Of a stretch of DNA of 64,000 nt, positions 8,776-17,394 are shown one piece after another. Location of the stretch: contig JAVJSI010000011.1 in NCBI GenBank assembly GCA_040219515.1, positions 124,001 to 188,000 on the forward strand, read 5' to 3'. Source of the stretch: Acidimicrobiales bacterium. Lineage in GTDB: Bacteria; Actinomycetota; Acidimicrobiia; Acidimicrobiales; Aldehydirespiratoraceae. The notes beneath the pieces are model-generated. The model searched no databases, had not been told where the DNA came from, and saw nothing but the letters and a program-made list of their open reading frames with translations. The position numbers and the translations under genes are program-made. Each line of letters opens with the position of its first letter. Positions within the stretch are counted from its first letter, which is position 1.

Positions 8776-9933
8776 TCAGCTGCGCTGGCGGCGGATCTCC
8801 TCGATTGCGTCGGCGTAGGCCCCGCCATTGTCGCTGATGCCGTTGTCCTGCACGCTCTTCAGTCCCTGGCGCCAGGCGGCGACCGCGGCCCGTTCGCTGT
8901 CGGTGCGGTCGAGCAGGTAGCGCAGGTAGCGGGCGCCCATCTGGATGCCGTCGTCGGCCTCGAGCGGCTCCATGTCCCGTCCGAGGAGGCCGCCTTCGAT
9001 CAGGGCGACGGTGTCGGCGCTGAGCTGCATGATCCCCATGTGGCCGCTCGAGCCCACTGCGGTCGGGCTCCAGTTCGATTCCTTCCAGGCGATGGCCTCG
9101 AGGAGATCCTGGGGAACGGCGTAGACCTCGGCCCATCGGCTGAACATCGGCACGAGCAGAACCTCGTCAGCCTGACGCGGGGTCCCCGATGACGCAGGAG
9201 GCGCCGCCGTCGTGGTGGTCGGGGTCGCTTCGGTTGTCGTGGGCGTCGCCGTCGTGGTCGTCGTAGGGCTCGAAGCCGGGGTCGTCGTCGGGGTCGTGGT
9301 CGGGGTCGTGGTCGGGGTCGTCGTGGGGGTCGTCGTGGTGGTCGTCGTGGGGGGCGCCGCAGGTGCCGGCGCTCCGATCGTGAGCACCATGCCGATGACG
9401 ATGCGATCGGGGTCGCTGATGCCGTTGTCGGCCGCGAGCACACCGGTCTTCACGCCGTAGCGCTCGGCGATGGTGCTGAGCGTGTCGCCGGTCACGACCG
9501 TGTGGGTGGTCGTCGGCGCCGCGGTGGTCGTCGGGGTCGCCGACGCGTCGAGCACCAACGACTGGCCGACATAGATCCGATCGGGGTCGGCGAGATCGTT
9601 GGCTGCCGCGAGGGTGCGCACCGAGGTACTGAACCGGACGGCGATCGCCGAGAGGGTGTCACCGGCCGTGACCAGGTGCTTGCCGCTCGCGGCGGTGGCC
9701 GGCGCTGCGCCGTCGGGGGCCGACACGATGAGTGTCGATCCGGCGATGACCCGATCAGGGTCGTCGAGGCCGTTCCACTCGAGGAGCTCGGCCACGGTGA
9801 CGCCGTGCTGCTCCGCGAGCTCGGACAGGGTGTCGCCGGGGGCCACCGTGATGGTCGAGGTGGCGAACGTCGTGGCGGCGACGAGAGCGCCGGCCAGAGC
9901 CAACGGGCGCCAGATTTGCGAGTGCGGGTACAC
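8776..9933 (-). CDS. Secreted lytic transglycosylase with three LysM domains
   Basis: 385 residues with a signal peptide (hydrophobic stretch about 10-28). Three LysM repeats follow at about 28-73, 86-131 and 143-190, each with the GDTLS motif. A Pro/Thr-rich linker (about 192-245) precedes a transglycosylase SLT domain (about 262-370) in which LLEAIAWKESNW carries the catalytic Glu and GIMQL is the second motif. It should bind and cleave peptidoglycan outside the membrane, in wall growth or division. The start GTG has AGGAGG seven bases upstream and a TACTCT -10 element (9972-9967). Confidence 0.9.
   Translation of the reverse strand: MYPHSQIWRPLALAGALVAATTFATSTITVAPGDTLSELAEQHGVTVAELLEWNGLDDPDRVIAGSTLIVSAPDGAAPATAASGKHLVTAGDTLSAIAVRFSTSVRTLAAANDLADPDRIYVGQSLVLDASATPTTTAAPTTTHTVVTGDTLSTIAERYGVKTGVLAADNGISDPDRIVIGMVLTIGAPAPAAPPTTTTTTTPTTTPTTTPTTTPTTTPASSPTTTTTATPTTTEATPTTTTAAPPASSGTPRQADEVLLVPMFSRWAEVYAVPQDLLEAIAWKESNWSPTAVGSSGHMGIMQLSADTVALIEGGLLGRDMEPLEADDGIQMGARYLRYLLDRTDSERAAVAAWRQGLKSVQDNGISDNGGAYADAIEEIRRQRS
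9278..9325. repeat. Four 12-bp tandem repeats coding the Thr-Pro linker
   Basis: Four near-identical 12-bp units of the form GGGGTCGTSGTS lie end to end inside the transglycosylase gene and encode Thr-Thr-Pro-type repeats. They sit in a longer GTC/GTG low-complexity tract (about 9205-9355) that could vary in length by slippage. Confidence 0.8.
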
Positions 9934-9966
9934 GGGAGCCTCCTACGGCTCCACCCGCGTTCGAAG

Positions 9967-9972
9967 AGAGTA
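9967..9972 (-). promoter_or_regulatory. -10 element TACTCT for the LysM transglycosylase gene
   Basis: TACTCT immediately follows the stop of the upstream ThyX-like gene (9973) and lies 33 bases before the GTG. It implies a separate promoter with a short leader containing the AGGAGG ribosome site. Confidence 0.4.
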
Positions 9973-11592
9973 TCAGCCCAGGTCGCGACTGCGGCGACGT
10001 TCTTCGGCTCGGCGTTCGGCATCGAGCCGGCCGAGCGCCGGCTCGCCGGAGTGATCGACGAACTTCATCGCCTCGGCGAGGGCACGATGCCCGGCGGTTT
10101 CGGCGATGGCCGTGTGCATGCGCTGGCACACCCGGCGGTAGGCCTCGTGTCCCTGCGGCGTGGTGCGCAACTCGAGCATGTGCATGGCCTCACGGGCGTT
10201 GAACTGCATCGAGTAGCGCACTCGGTAGGCCAGCGAGACGGCGTAGGCCGCCTGATCGGGGTGCGTCTCCATCAGCGCCGCGTGCAGCGACGCCGAGCGT
10301 TCCATGGCGGCCCGGAACTCGCCCTCGACCCCGGCGGCGCTGACCGCTTCGGGCATGACGAAGCCGTGGCGCGGCGACAGCGGCTGCCAGTCGATCGTGA
10401 GCATCCGGTGGCGCTGGAGATCCCGGAAGGCGCCATAGTCGGAGAGCACGTCGAATCGATAGTCGGTGCGCTCGAAGGCCCGACCGGGTCGTTGCCGGCG
10501 GTTCTCCCGATGGCCGACGTAGGCCTTGATGACGTCGAGGCGGTCCTCGACCGACATCGTGCGTACACGCGCTTCGATGGTGGTCTCCGACAGCGATGTG
10601 TGGGGATAGAGCATGGCGGCGACGACCTTGACCTCGCCGTCGGGGTCGAAGTCGACCAGGTCCACGACGTCGTCGGCGACGACACCGCCGGTCTCGTCGC
10701 CGAAGAGATGGTCGACGACCGCGTCCATCGAGTCGCGTGTGTCGGCGAGATAGGCGCTGGTGCGCTCGCCGCGATCCGGGAGATCGACGCGCTTGAGGAA
10801 TGACGGCACGACCTTGCGCAGCTCGGTGAGCATCAGGTCGGCATAGGCCCGGCTCTCGGGCAGCGGGTGCGACCGCATCCGCAGCAACAGCGCCTCGTAG
10901 GCCTGGCCGGTGCCGTAGATCCCGAGGTTCGACAGCGACGAAGCGGGCAGCATGCCTCGCACCGCGTCGAGGGCGCGGGCCTTGATGGCGGTGCGGTATG
11001 CGAAGTCGCTGTCGGTGCCGGCCTTGGGGGTGATCGCCTTGAAGAACTCCTGCATCTGCGGCACCAGGCCCGAGTAGGAGTCGAAGATCCGGTCCATGTC
11101 GGCGACGTAGCGGGTGCCAAGGGGGCTGCTCAGGATGTCGGGATCGCGGTAGTAGCGGTAGCGGCCGCCCAGTCGTTGGTCGTAGGCGATGTAGCGGGTG
11201 CTCTGTTCGAGATAGGCCATGAGGCGGCCCCACTCGAGCACCTTCGTGAGCACGTTGCTGGCCTGCTCACAGGCCAGGTGTACGCCCCCGAGCTGGGCCA
11301 CGCTGTCGTCGCCGTACTCGAAGAAGACCTTGTCGTAGAGCTCCTCGGCCCGACGCAGTCCGACCGTGGCATCGATGGTCTGGTCACCCTCGATGTCGAG
11401 ATCGCCCACGAATTCCTGGAGGAAGAGGCGGCGCAGACTGAGCGGCGAGCGTGAGTAGCGGGCGAACAGCGCGCCCTTGACGACCTCGGGCAGATTCACC
11501 AGGGCGAAGACCGGCTGGTCGAGGTTCGTGAAATAGCGGCGGAGGATGTCGGCCTCGTCGGCGGTGAACTCCTCGGCGATGTAGACCGTCAT
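9973..11592 (-). CDS. Tandem (double-domain) ThyX-like FAD-dependent thymidylate synthase homologue
   Basis: 539 residues, about twice a normal ThyX. Both halves carry ThyX landmarks. The N half has EYGDDSVAQ (92-100), like the HGHxSxxEH helix. It also has WGRLMAYLEQSTRY (121-134), which aligns with RHRx7SxRY but lacks RHR. The C half keeps LQRHR (392-396) but not the downstream serine and RY, and ends with FNAREAMHMLELR, the ThyX C-terminal helix. Each half therefore keeps only part of the dUMP/FAD signature. The protein may be a fused pseudodimer making dTMP, or a ThyX relative with another role. A TAGGAT element lies 9 bases before the ATG. Confidence 0.78.
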   Translation of the reverse strand: MTVYIAEEFTADEADILRRYFTNLDQPVFALVNLPEVVKGALFARYSRSPLSLRRLFLQEFVGDLDIEGDQTIDATVGLRRAEELYDKVFFEYGDDSVAQLGGVHLACEQASNVLTKVLEWGRLMAYLEQSTRYIAYDQRLGGRYRYYRDPDILSSPLGTRYVADMDRIFDSYSGLVPQMQEFFKAITPKAGTDSDFAYRTAIKARALDAVRGMLPASSLSNLGIYGTGQAYEALLLRMRSHPLPESRAYADLMLTELRKVVPSFLKRVDLPDRGERTSAYLADTRDSMDAVVDHLFGDETGGVVADDVVDLVDFDPDGEVKVVAAMLYPHTSLSETTIEARVRTMSVEDRLDVIKAYVGHRENRRQRPGRAFERTDYRFDVLSDYGAFRDLQRHRMLTIDWQPLSPRHGFVMPEAVSAAGVEGEFRAAMERSASLHAALMETHPDQAAYAVSLAYRVRYSMQFNAREAMHMLELRTTPQGHEAYRRVCQRMHTAIAETAGHRALAEAMKFVDHSGEPALGRLDAERRAEERRRSRDLG

Positions 11593-11604
11593 CGGTCGGA
11601 GATC

Positions 11605-12780
11605 CTATTGCGTCGAGGGGAAGGCACCGCGGACCGCTCCCATGGTGGCTGCGTCGGCCCAGAGATCGACGATCGTGAGGGCCATCGCGAGTGCACCATC
11701 GATCACCGCGCGGTCGCCGGCTTCGCTGCGGGCGTGGCCGGCGAAGTCGGGCGTGTGGATCGCGCAGCCCTCCGGCGCGACCTTGATCATGGGATGGATG
11801 GCGGGAACGGCGTAGGACACGTTGCCCATGTCGGTGCTGCCGGCGACGATCGACATCGGGTTGGGTTCCGCCACGACCCGACCGACGTCGGCCGCGTTGG
11901 CGCAGTAGAGGTCGAGCAGCGGTGTGTTGTCGATCATGTCGAGGAACGGCGGATCGTTCCACTGGTGGGTCATCGTGCAGCCGGTCGCCGCGGCCCCGGC
12001 CTCGAGGCAGGCCAGCACCCGGGCCTTGAGGGGCTCGAGCGACGCCATGTTGCCGGAACGCACATACCACTGTGCCGCCGCGTGCTCGGGCACGATGTTG
12101 GGCTTCTCGCCGGCATCGGTGAACACGCCGTGGATGCGTTCTTCGGGCCGGATGTGCTGGCGCAGCGCGGCCACGTTGTTGTAGCCGAGCACCGCCGCGT
12201 CGAGGGCGTTGAGACCCTTGTGGGGCGCGGCGGCCGCATGGGCGGCTCGGCCCTCGTACTCGACATCGACGGTGTGGATGGCGATCGTCTGCATCCAGCG
12301 CAGGTCGTGGTCGGCGGGGTGGACCATCATCGCCGCGTCGATCTGGTCGAACGCGCCGCGCCGGATCATGAACTCCTTGCCGCCGCCGCCCTCCTCGGCC
12401 GGTGTGCCGAGGATCGCCAGGCGCCCGCCGAGGGCGTCGGCGACCGTGGCGGCGGCCAGGCCGGCACCCAGGCCGGCCGCGGCGATGATGTTGTGGCCGC
12501 AGGCGTGACCGATGCCCGGGAGCGCGTCGTATTCGCAACAGACGGCGATCGTCGGCCCTTCGCCGCCCACGCGGGCGTCGAAGGCGGTGGGCATGTCGTA
12601 GGCGCCACGTTCGACGCCGAGCCCCTGGTCCTCGAGGACCCCTGTCAGCGTGTCGTGGGCGAAGTGTTCCTCGAAGTTCAGCTCGGGGTGGGCATGGATC
12701 TCGTGGGAGACCTCGAGCAGGGTCGGGGTGAGCCGATCGATCTCGGCGCGAACCTTCTGCTTGGCCTCGGTGACGTCCAT
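11605..12780 (-). CDS. M20 family metallopeptidase/amidohydrolase
   Basis: 391 residues from the ATG at 12780, which is placed 6 bases after TACCAT (leaderless pattern). HPELNFEE, GHACGHN (metal ligands), GTPAEEGGGG (Glu pair) and a later DMGNVSY block are the standard M20D signatures of amidohydrolases such as p-aminobenzoyl-glutamate hydrolase subunits and N-acyl-amino-acid hydrolases. The enzyme should remove an acyl or aryl group from an amino acid using two divalent metals in the cytosol. Full length for the family; substrate unknown. The promoter of the ThyX-like gene overlaps its last codon. Confidence 0.9.
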   Translation of the reverse strand: MDVTEAKQKVRAEIDRLTPTLLEVSHEIHAHPELNFEEHFAHDTLTGVLEDQGLGVERGAYDMPTAFDARVGGEGPTIAVCCEYDALPGIGHACGHNIIAAAGLGAGLAAATVADALGGRLAILGTPAEEGGGGKEFMIRRGAFDQIDAAMMVHPADHDLRWMQTIAIHTVDVEYEGRAAHAAAAPHKGLNALDAAVLGYNNVAALRQHIRPEERIHGVFTDAGEKPNIVPEHAAAQWYVRSGNMASLEPLKARVLACLEAGAAATGCTMTHQWNDPPFLDMIDNTPLLDLYCANAADVGRVVAEPNPMSIVAGSTDMGNVSYAVPAIHPMIKVAPEGCAIHTPDFAGHARSEAGDRAVIDGALAMALTIVDLWADAATMGAVRGAFPSTQ

Positions 12781-12786
12781 GACTCC

Positions 12787-12792
12787 ATGGTA
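12787..12792 (-). promoter_or_regulatory. Leaderless promoter -10 TACCAT for the M20 peptidase gene
   Basis: TACCAT is followed by exactly 6 bases and then the ATG at 12780; no Shine-Dalgarno sequence fits in between. Confidence 0.55.
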
Positions 12793-12842
12793 CCGACCGC
12801 GACCAGCGGCGGCCGGACGAGGATATCGGTGGGGCGGAGAGC

Positions 12843-13445
12843 TCAGATCCAGAGGTCGACGGCCGCGGGTTCGACCCGGATGCTCAGGCTCTGCGCCGTG
12901 CCCACCCGATGTCCGTCGAGATGCACCGGCGTGGGGCCGGGAAGGTCGATCTGGACTGCCGCGACCCGCCGCGTGGTGATGTCCGGGTGGGGAACGTGGG
13001 TCCCCGTCGTCAGGCGTCGCCGCGCCTTGAGCCGATCGCCGAGCGAGAGGTCGGTGTCGAGCAGATCGAGACGGCCGTCGCCGGGGTGGGCTTTCGGTGC
13101 GATGTTCCAGTCGCCGAGGAAGGCGGCGTTGGCCACGACCACGATGCGCCCCCGCAGCCACGAACGCCGAGCGACGAGATGGGCCACGAACCAGTGCAGG
13201 CGACCATCGACCAGAACCGCACCGAGATCGACCGTCACATGGGTTCTCGGACGGGCCGTGTCGGGTTGGCCGCCCCCGAGGGTCCGGGCCAGATCGCCGG
13301 CGGTGAGCAGCATCGGCGGGATCGGGGTGTTGGCCCGGCGATGCGTGGCGGCGACCTCGGCCGCCTCGCGGTCCGAGCCCACCGTCACCGCATCGTCGGG
13401 CAGCGGGGCATCATCGCCCCAGTCCTGCCCCTTGCGGACGGTCAC
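12843..13445 (-). CDS. YegS/diacylglycerol-kinase C-terminal-domain-like protein
   Basis: 200 residues from a GTG overlapping the helicase stop (GTGA). The segment around residues 65-150 (VVANAAFLGDWNIAPKAHPGDGRLDLL) closely resembles the C-terminal beta-sandwich of bacterial lipid kinases of the YegS/DgkB type, where such residues form the lipid-side lobe. The N-terminal ATP-binding GGDGT domain is absent. It is therefore probably not a kinase by itself. It could bind lipid or be a diverged standalone domain. Translational coupling to the HelY-like gene is clear; a functional link is not. Confidence 0.7.
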   Translation of the reverse strand: MTVRKGQDWGDDAPLPDDAVTVGSDREAAEVAATHRRANTPIPPMLLTAGDLARTLGGGQPDTARPRTHVTVDLGAVLVDGRLHWFVAHLVARRSWLRGRIVVVANAAFLGDWNIAPKAHPGDGRLDLLDTDLSLGDRLKARRRLTTGTHVPHPDITTRRVAAVQIDLPGPTPVHLDGHRVGTAQSLSIRVEPAAVDLWI

Positions 13446-15943
13446 TCCACCTCCACCGAGCCCGACAACGCGACCACCCCGCGATGGATCGAGTCGGCGG
13501 CCTGGCGGGCCGAGCGGGCCGTGGTCGGGTCGGGTGCCACGACGGCGATCTGGCGGAGGAGATCCATCAGCTGCTTGATGTTGCGCACGAAGTCGCCGGC
13601 GTTCAACTCGTCGTCGGTGTCGAGGAGCACGGCGAGATCCTCGCCGGCCGCCCAGGCGTGGGCGATCGGCGCGAAGCCAGCCTCGGGTGGTCGAGTCGGG
13701 GGCACGCCATGGTGGGTCTCGTGGCCGGCGAGATCGCTCGCCAGCCGGTCGATCTCGCGAAAGCGTTGTTTCGCCGCCTTCGACGGGAACCAGGGTTCCG
13801 GCGGCGGTGTGGGGCGCCGGTGCTCGTAGGTGAAACACGAGACGAGCGACGCGAGTGCCGGCGGCTCCAAGCCGTCGAGATGACCGCCGTCGATCGCCTC
13901 GGCGATGAGGAGGTCGGACTCGTGGTAGACCCGGCCGAGCATGATGCCGCTGCGGGTGACGGTCCAGTCGTCGAGGTGGCCGCGGGACCGCAGCACCTCG
14001 CAGATCGCGTCGAAGCGGCGAGCGACCGAACCCTTGTCCCGTCGTGCTTTGCGCTCGAGATGGACGACCTCCTGCTCGAGCCGGGTCAGGGTGGCGCGGG
14101 GATCGTTGCGGGGTCGGGTGCGGCGCTGGCGACGCGCCCCTCCCCCGCCGCGGGCGCGACGCAGCAGCGTGGCGACCTCCTGGCGGTAGTCGATGCGTTC
14201 CGGTGCCATCGGCTGGGGAAGATCGATGTGGCCGACCGTGAGCGGCGCCTCGTCGAGCTCGGCCAGCTCCCACCGGATCTCGTGGGCGCTCTGGGTGACG
14301 AGCCGCATCCGGGCCCGTCCGCCCTTGCGCCACGACACGCCGAGCACGGCGAGGCGGTCGCCGTTGTCGTCGATCACCACATCGCCGGGCCGGAGCCGGG
14401 ACACCGCGTCGGCGATGGCGGCGGGGTCGGACTGCGCCGGTTCGTCGGCCGGTTCGTCGCCGAACGCCGCGGCCACCTCGGCGCGAAGGCTCTCGAGCTT
14501 GGCTCGTTCGCGCACCAGGCGTGCCTCGAGGCGGGCGACCCCGGCATCGGCCTGGTACTGGGCGAAACTCCGGGCCAGCAACGCGCGGGCCGCATCGGGC
14601 TCGAGCCGCTGCAGGAGGTTGACGGCCATGTTGTAGGTGGGCTGGAAGGCGGAGCGGAGCCGGAACGCCTTGCTCCCGGCCAGCGCCGACACCTGGTCGA
14701 ACTGGGTGAACGGCGACCAGGGCACGATGGCGTGGCCCCGCTCGTCGATGCCTCGCCGCCCGGCCCGGCCCGTGAGCTGGGTGAACTGGGCGGGCGTGAG
14801 CAGTTCGTGGTGTTCGCCGGTGAACTTCGACAACTTGTCGATCACCACGCTGCGGGCGGGCAGGTTCACCCCGAGGGCCAACGTCTCGGTGGCGAAGACG
14901 ACCCGCACGAGACCCTCGGCGAAGCAGATCTCGACGGCTTCCTTGAAGGCCGGGACGAGGCCGGCGTGGTGGCTGGCGATGCCCCGTTCGAGGCGGTCGA
15001 GCCAGCCGGCGGTGTCGAGCAGGGCGAGATCGCCGGGGTCGAGGCCGGCCAGGCGGTCTTCGGCGATGATGCGGATGCGTCGGGCCTCGTCCTTGTCGGT
15101 GAAGCGCACACCGGCCCGGCGCACGGTTGCCGCGGCCTCGTCGCAGCCCTTGCGGCTGAAGACGAACCAGATGACCGGCAGGAGGTCCTTGTCCTCGAGC
15201 TCGTCGAGCAGCTCGAGACGGGTGGGCGTGCGCCAGGGTGGCCGCTTCTTCTTGCGGTTGTCCCCACGACCGCGCCGCAGATCGGGGTCGAAACGATCAC
15301 CCTCGGGGTTGGGACGACCGTCGACGAGCGTGGGGATCACATGGAGGCGATCGCCGCGTCGGTCGCCCACGGCGTAGAGATTCGTCAGCTCGACGGGTCG
15401 CTTGGTCTCGACGACGATGCCGGTCGGGCCGCGTACGGACTCCAGCCAGCCGCCGACCTCGTCGCTGTTCGACACTGTGGCCGAGAGGCACACGAGCGCC
15501 ACGTGCGCGGGAAGGTGGAGGATGACCTCCTCCCACACCGGGCCACGGAACGAGTCCTCGAGATAGTGCACTTCGTCGAGCACGACGAACGCCAGCTCGT
15601 CGAGATTGCGACCCTCGTAGAGCATGTTGCGCAGGACTTCGGTGGTCATCACCACGACGTCGGCGTCGGGATTGATCGCGTTGTCGCCGGTGAGCAGGCC
15701 GACCCGCGAGGTGCCGATCCTCTGGGCGAGATCGCGGTACTTCTGGTTGGACAGCGCCTTGATCGGCGTGGTGTAGAAGGCGCGTTTCCCTTCGCTCACG
15801 GCGCGATCGATCGCGTGCTCCGCCACGACCGTCTTGCCGCTGCCGGTGGGCGCGCTGACGATGACCGACCGCCCGGCGTCGAGGTGTTCGATGGCGTCGA
15901 GTTGGAAGCGATCGAGTTGGAACGTGCGCTCCGCCGCGCTCAC
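13442..15943 (-). CDS. helY: HelY-like Ski2/Mtr4 family DExH RNA helicase
   Basis: 833 residues. Walker A is SAPTGSGKT (30-38) and motif Ia TPIKALSNQ. The DEVH box lies near residue 124, SAT is motif III, and QLTGRAGRRG is motif VI. A long C-terminal region with beta inserts and helices follows, as in Ski2-like helicases. Mycobacterial HelY (Rv2092c) is immediately beside tatC, exactly as here. An ATP-driven RNA-unwinding role in RNA processing or decay is expected from the family. The start overlaps the end of tatC by 4 bp, and its stop overlaps the next gene, so it is the middle of a tight tatA-tatC-helY operon. Confidence 0.92.
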   Translation of the reverse strand: MSAAERTFQLDRFQLDAIEHLDAGRSVIVSAPTGSGKTVVAEHAIDRAVSEGKRAFYTTPIKALSNQKYRDLAQRIGTSRVGLLTGDNAINPDADVVVMTTEVLRNMLYEGRNLDELAFVVLDEVHYLEDSFRGPVWEEVILHLPAHVALVCLSATVSNSDEVGGWLESVRGPTGIVVETKRPVELTNLYAVGDRRGDRLHVIPTLVDGRPNPEGDRFDPDLRRGRGDNRKKKRPPWRTPTRLELLDELEDKDLLPVIWFVFSRKGCDEAAATVRRAGVRFTDKDEARRIRIIAEDRLAGLDPGDLALLDTAGWLDRLERGIASHHAGLVPAFKEAVEICFAEGLVRVVFATETLALGVNLPARSVVIDKLSKFTGEHHELLTPAQFTQLTGRAGRRGIDERGHAIVPWSPFTQFDQVSALAGSKAFRLRSAFQPTYNMAVNLLQRLEPDAARALLARSFAQYQADAGVARLEARLVRERAKLESLRAEVAAAFGDEPADEPAQSDPAAIADAVSRLRPGDVVIDDNGDRLAVLGVSWRKGGRARMRLVTQSAHEIRWELAELDEAPLTVGHIDLPQPMAPERIDYRQEVATLLRRARGGGGARRQRRTRPRNDPRATLTRLEQEVVHLERKARRDKGSVARRFDAICEVLRSRGHLDDWTVTRSGIMLGRVYHESDLLIAEAIDGGHLDGLEPPALASLVSCFTYEHRRPTPPPEPWFPSKAAKQRFREIDRLASDLAGHETHHGVPPTRPPEAGFAPIAHAWAAGEDLAVLLDTDDELNAGDFVRNIKQLMDLLRQIAVVAPDPTTARSARQAADSIHRGVVALSGSVEVE

Positions 15944-16710
15944 GCGCTCGCCGACGTGCCGCCGGCCCTCCGTAGCCGGATGCGTCCGAACAGGATCGCC
16001 ACCTCGTAGAAGACGTACATCGGCACCGAGAGGACGGCCAGGGTGAACGGATCACCGCTCGGGGTGATCACCGCCACCAACGCGACGATGCCGACGATGG
16101 CGTACTGACGGCCGGCCCGCAGCGTCTTGTTCTCGACCAGACCGAGCATCTGCAGGAAGATCAGCGCGATCGGGAACTCGAACCCGAGGCCGAACGCCAA
16201 CATCATCTTCACGATGAAGCCGAAGTACTCCTCGGGAGCAAAAAGCGCTTCGAAGTTGTCACCACCCTGGCTGATGAGCCAGTCGAGCGCCTTGGGCACG
16301 CTCCAGTAGGCCAGGCCGGCGCCGAGGAAGAACAGCGCAACGGCAGAGGCGATGAAGGGGATCGCGTACTTCTTCTCGTGGCTGTAGAGGCCGGGGGCGA
16401 CGAAGCGCCAGGCCTGCCAGAGCACCACGGGCATCGCCATGATCACGCCGCTGTAGCCGGCGATGGTGAGCTTGACGTTGAAGAATTCGAGCGGCCCTCG
16501 GGCGACGACGGTGCACTGTTCGTCGGTCTCCACGATGCTGCAGTACGGCCGAAGCAGCTGATCGACGATCCAGTCGTAGGCCAGCCAACCGATGACGGCC
16601 CCGATACCGATGGCGATGAACGAGATGACCAGCCGGCGGCGCAGCTCGGTCAGGTGCTCGATGAGCGACATCCTCGCCTCGGTGACGGGCCGCTCCTCGG
16701 TGTCGGTCAC
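15940..16710 (-). CDS. tatC: Sec-independent protein translocase TatC
   Basis: 256 residues with six predicted membrane helices. The N-terminal SLIEHLTELRRRL is the TatC signature with the conserved Glu that contacts twin-arginine signal peptides. A loop with PxxF around GPLEFF and the Glu in FGLGFEFP match the family. TatC recognises RR signal peptides and recruits TatA for export of folded proteins. Its ATG overlaps the tatA/B stop (ATGA). The C-terminal tail is short and basic. Confidence 0.95.
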   Translation of the reverse strand: MTDTEERPVTEARMSLIEHLTELRRRLVISFIAIGIGAVIGWLAYDWIVDQLLRPYCSIVETDEQCTVVARGPLEFFNVKLTIAGYSGVIMAMPVVLWQAWRFVAPGLYSHEKKYAIPFIASAVALFFLGAGLAYWSVPKALDWLISQGGDNFEALFAPEEYFGFIVKMMLAFGLGFEFPIALIFLQMLGLVENKTLRAGRQYAIVGIVALVAVITPSGDPFTLAVLSVPMYVFYEVAILFGRIRLRRAGGTSASA

Positions 16711-17072
16711 TGCCCGTTTCCCTCATCCGGGGGCGTCGCCTCGTTCGCGGACGTCGCCTCGTTCGGCGAGGTCGTCGGATCCGGCGTGGGTGTGGGCTTC
16801 GCGGATTCGACCGGCTCGCTGAGCGCCTGGAACGGCTCGGTCACCGCGGACTTCGCCTTCTCCATCGAGCCTCGGGCGCGGGCCTCGGCTTCGATGATCG
16901 GATCCTGGACCGCCTCGCGGAACTCCTTCTGGAAGCCGGCCGACATCCGTCGTGCTTCGTTGACGAACTTGCCGACCTGGCGGGCCGCTTCGGGCAACTT
17001 GGTCGGTCCGAGCACGACCAGGGCGACGAGCATCACGAACAGGACCTCGAGGCCTCCGATGTTGGAGAACAT
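16707..17072 (-). CDS. tatA: Twin-arginine translocase subunit TatA/TatB
   Basis: 121 residues: one N-terminal membrane helix (FSNIGGLEVLFVMLVALVVL), the hinge GP, an amphipathic helix (KLPEAARQVGKFV) and a Pro/Glu/Ala-rich acidic tail. The Glu in the membrane helix and the GPTKLPE hinge are more TatB-like than TatA-like (FG-x-KLP). Gene position (tatA-tatC-helY) matches mycobacterial tatA, so the TatA/TatB choice remains open. It either forms the pore or bridges TatC and TatA. Confidence 0.88.
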   Translation of the reverse strand: MFSNIGGLEVLFVMLVALVVLGPTKLPEAARQVGKFVNEARRMSAGFQKEFREAVQDPIIEAEARARGSMEKAKSAVTEPFQALSEPVESAKPTPTPDPTTSPNEATSANEATPPDEGNGQ

Positions 17073-17078
17073 CTGACC

Positions 17079-17084
17079 AGCCTA
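17079..17084 (-). promoter_or_regulatory. Leaderless promoter -10 TAGGCT for tatA-tatC-helY
   Basis: TAGGCT, 6 bases, then ATG (17072). Drives the Tat/helicase operon and lies in the 9-bp gap after the upstream small gene. Confidence 0.6.
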
Positions 17085-17327
17085 CCGACGCCGGGTTCGC
17101 CGTCGGCTTCGGCGCAGGTCGGCTCGGTGGCGTTCCACCCGCTCGGCGTCGTGCATGGTGGCGGCGGTCTCGCGGCGCAATTCGTCGATCGCCACGCCGG
17201 CGGCCCGGCTCCGACGCAGCGAGCTGCGCAGCGCCGCGAGTTCGCCCTCGATGCGATGCATCGACCAGGCGAGCATGCACAGGGTCACGACGATGGCTGC
17301 GGCCGGGGCCAGGAGGGTCAGGCTCAC
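17082..17327 (-). CDS. Small single-pass membrane protein with basic coiled-coil tail
   Basis: 81 residues from the GTG at 17327, chosen because TAGCGT ends 7 bases upstream. Residues 1-21 form a membrane helix (SLTLLAPAAAIVVTLCML). The rest is a charged helix ending in an Arg-rich tail (RRSRRRTRRR). No family is recognised. It lies just upstream of the tat operon, but tatA has its own leaderless promoter, so co-function is not established. Confidence 0.6.
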   Translation of the reverse strand: MSLTLLAPAAAIVVTLCMLAWSMHRIEGELAALRSSLRRSRAAGVAIDELRRETAATMHDAERVERHRADLRRSRRRTRRR

Positions 17328-17334
17328 GATCCCG

Positions 17335-17340
17335 ACGCTA
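17335..17340 (-). promoter_or_regulatory. Leaderless promoter -10 TAGCGT for the 81-aa membrane protein
   Basis: TAGCGT followed by 7 bases and GTG at 17327. This argues against the upstream in-frame ATG at 17348. Confidence 0.5.
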
Positions 17341-17394
17341 CCGATCACAGCGGCGCCGAGTGGCGATGTGCCCGAGGACCCAGCCGTCGAGGAC

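Noticed and set aside
9205-9355. VNTR or phase-variation switch in the LysM gene
   Set aside because: The 12-bp units are in frame, so length change would alter only the Thr-Pro linker; no evidence of on/off switching.
13484-16009. Long open frame (about 840 codons) on the plus strand across the helicase gene
   Set aside because: It is antisense to helY, lacks any domain pattern and reflects the GC-rich codon use of the real gene.
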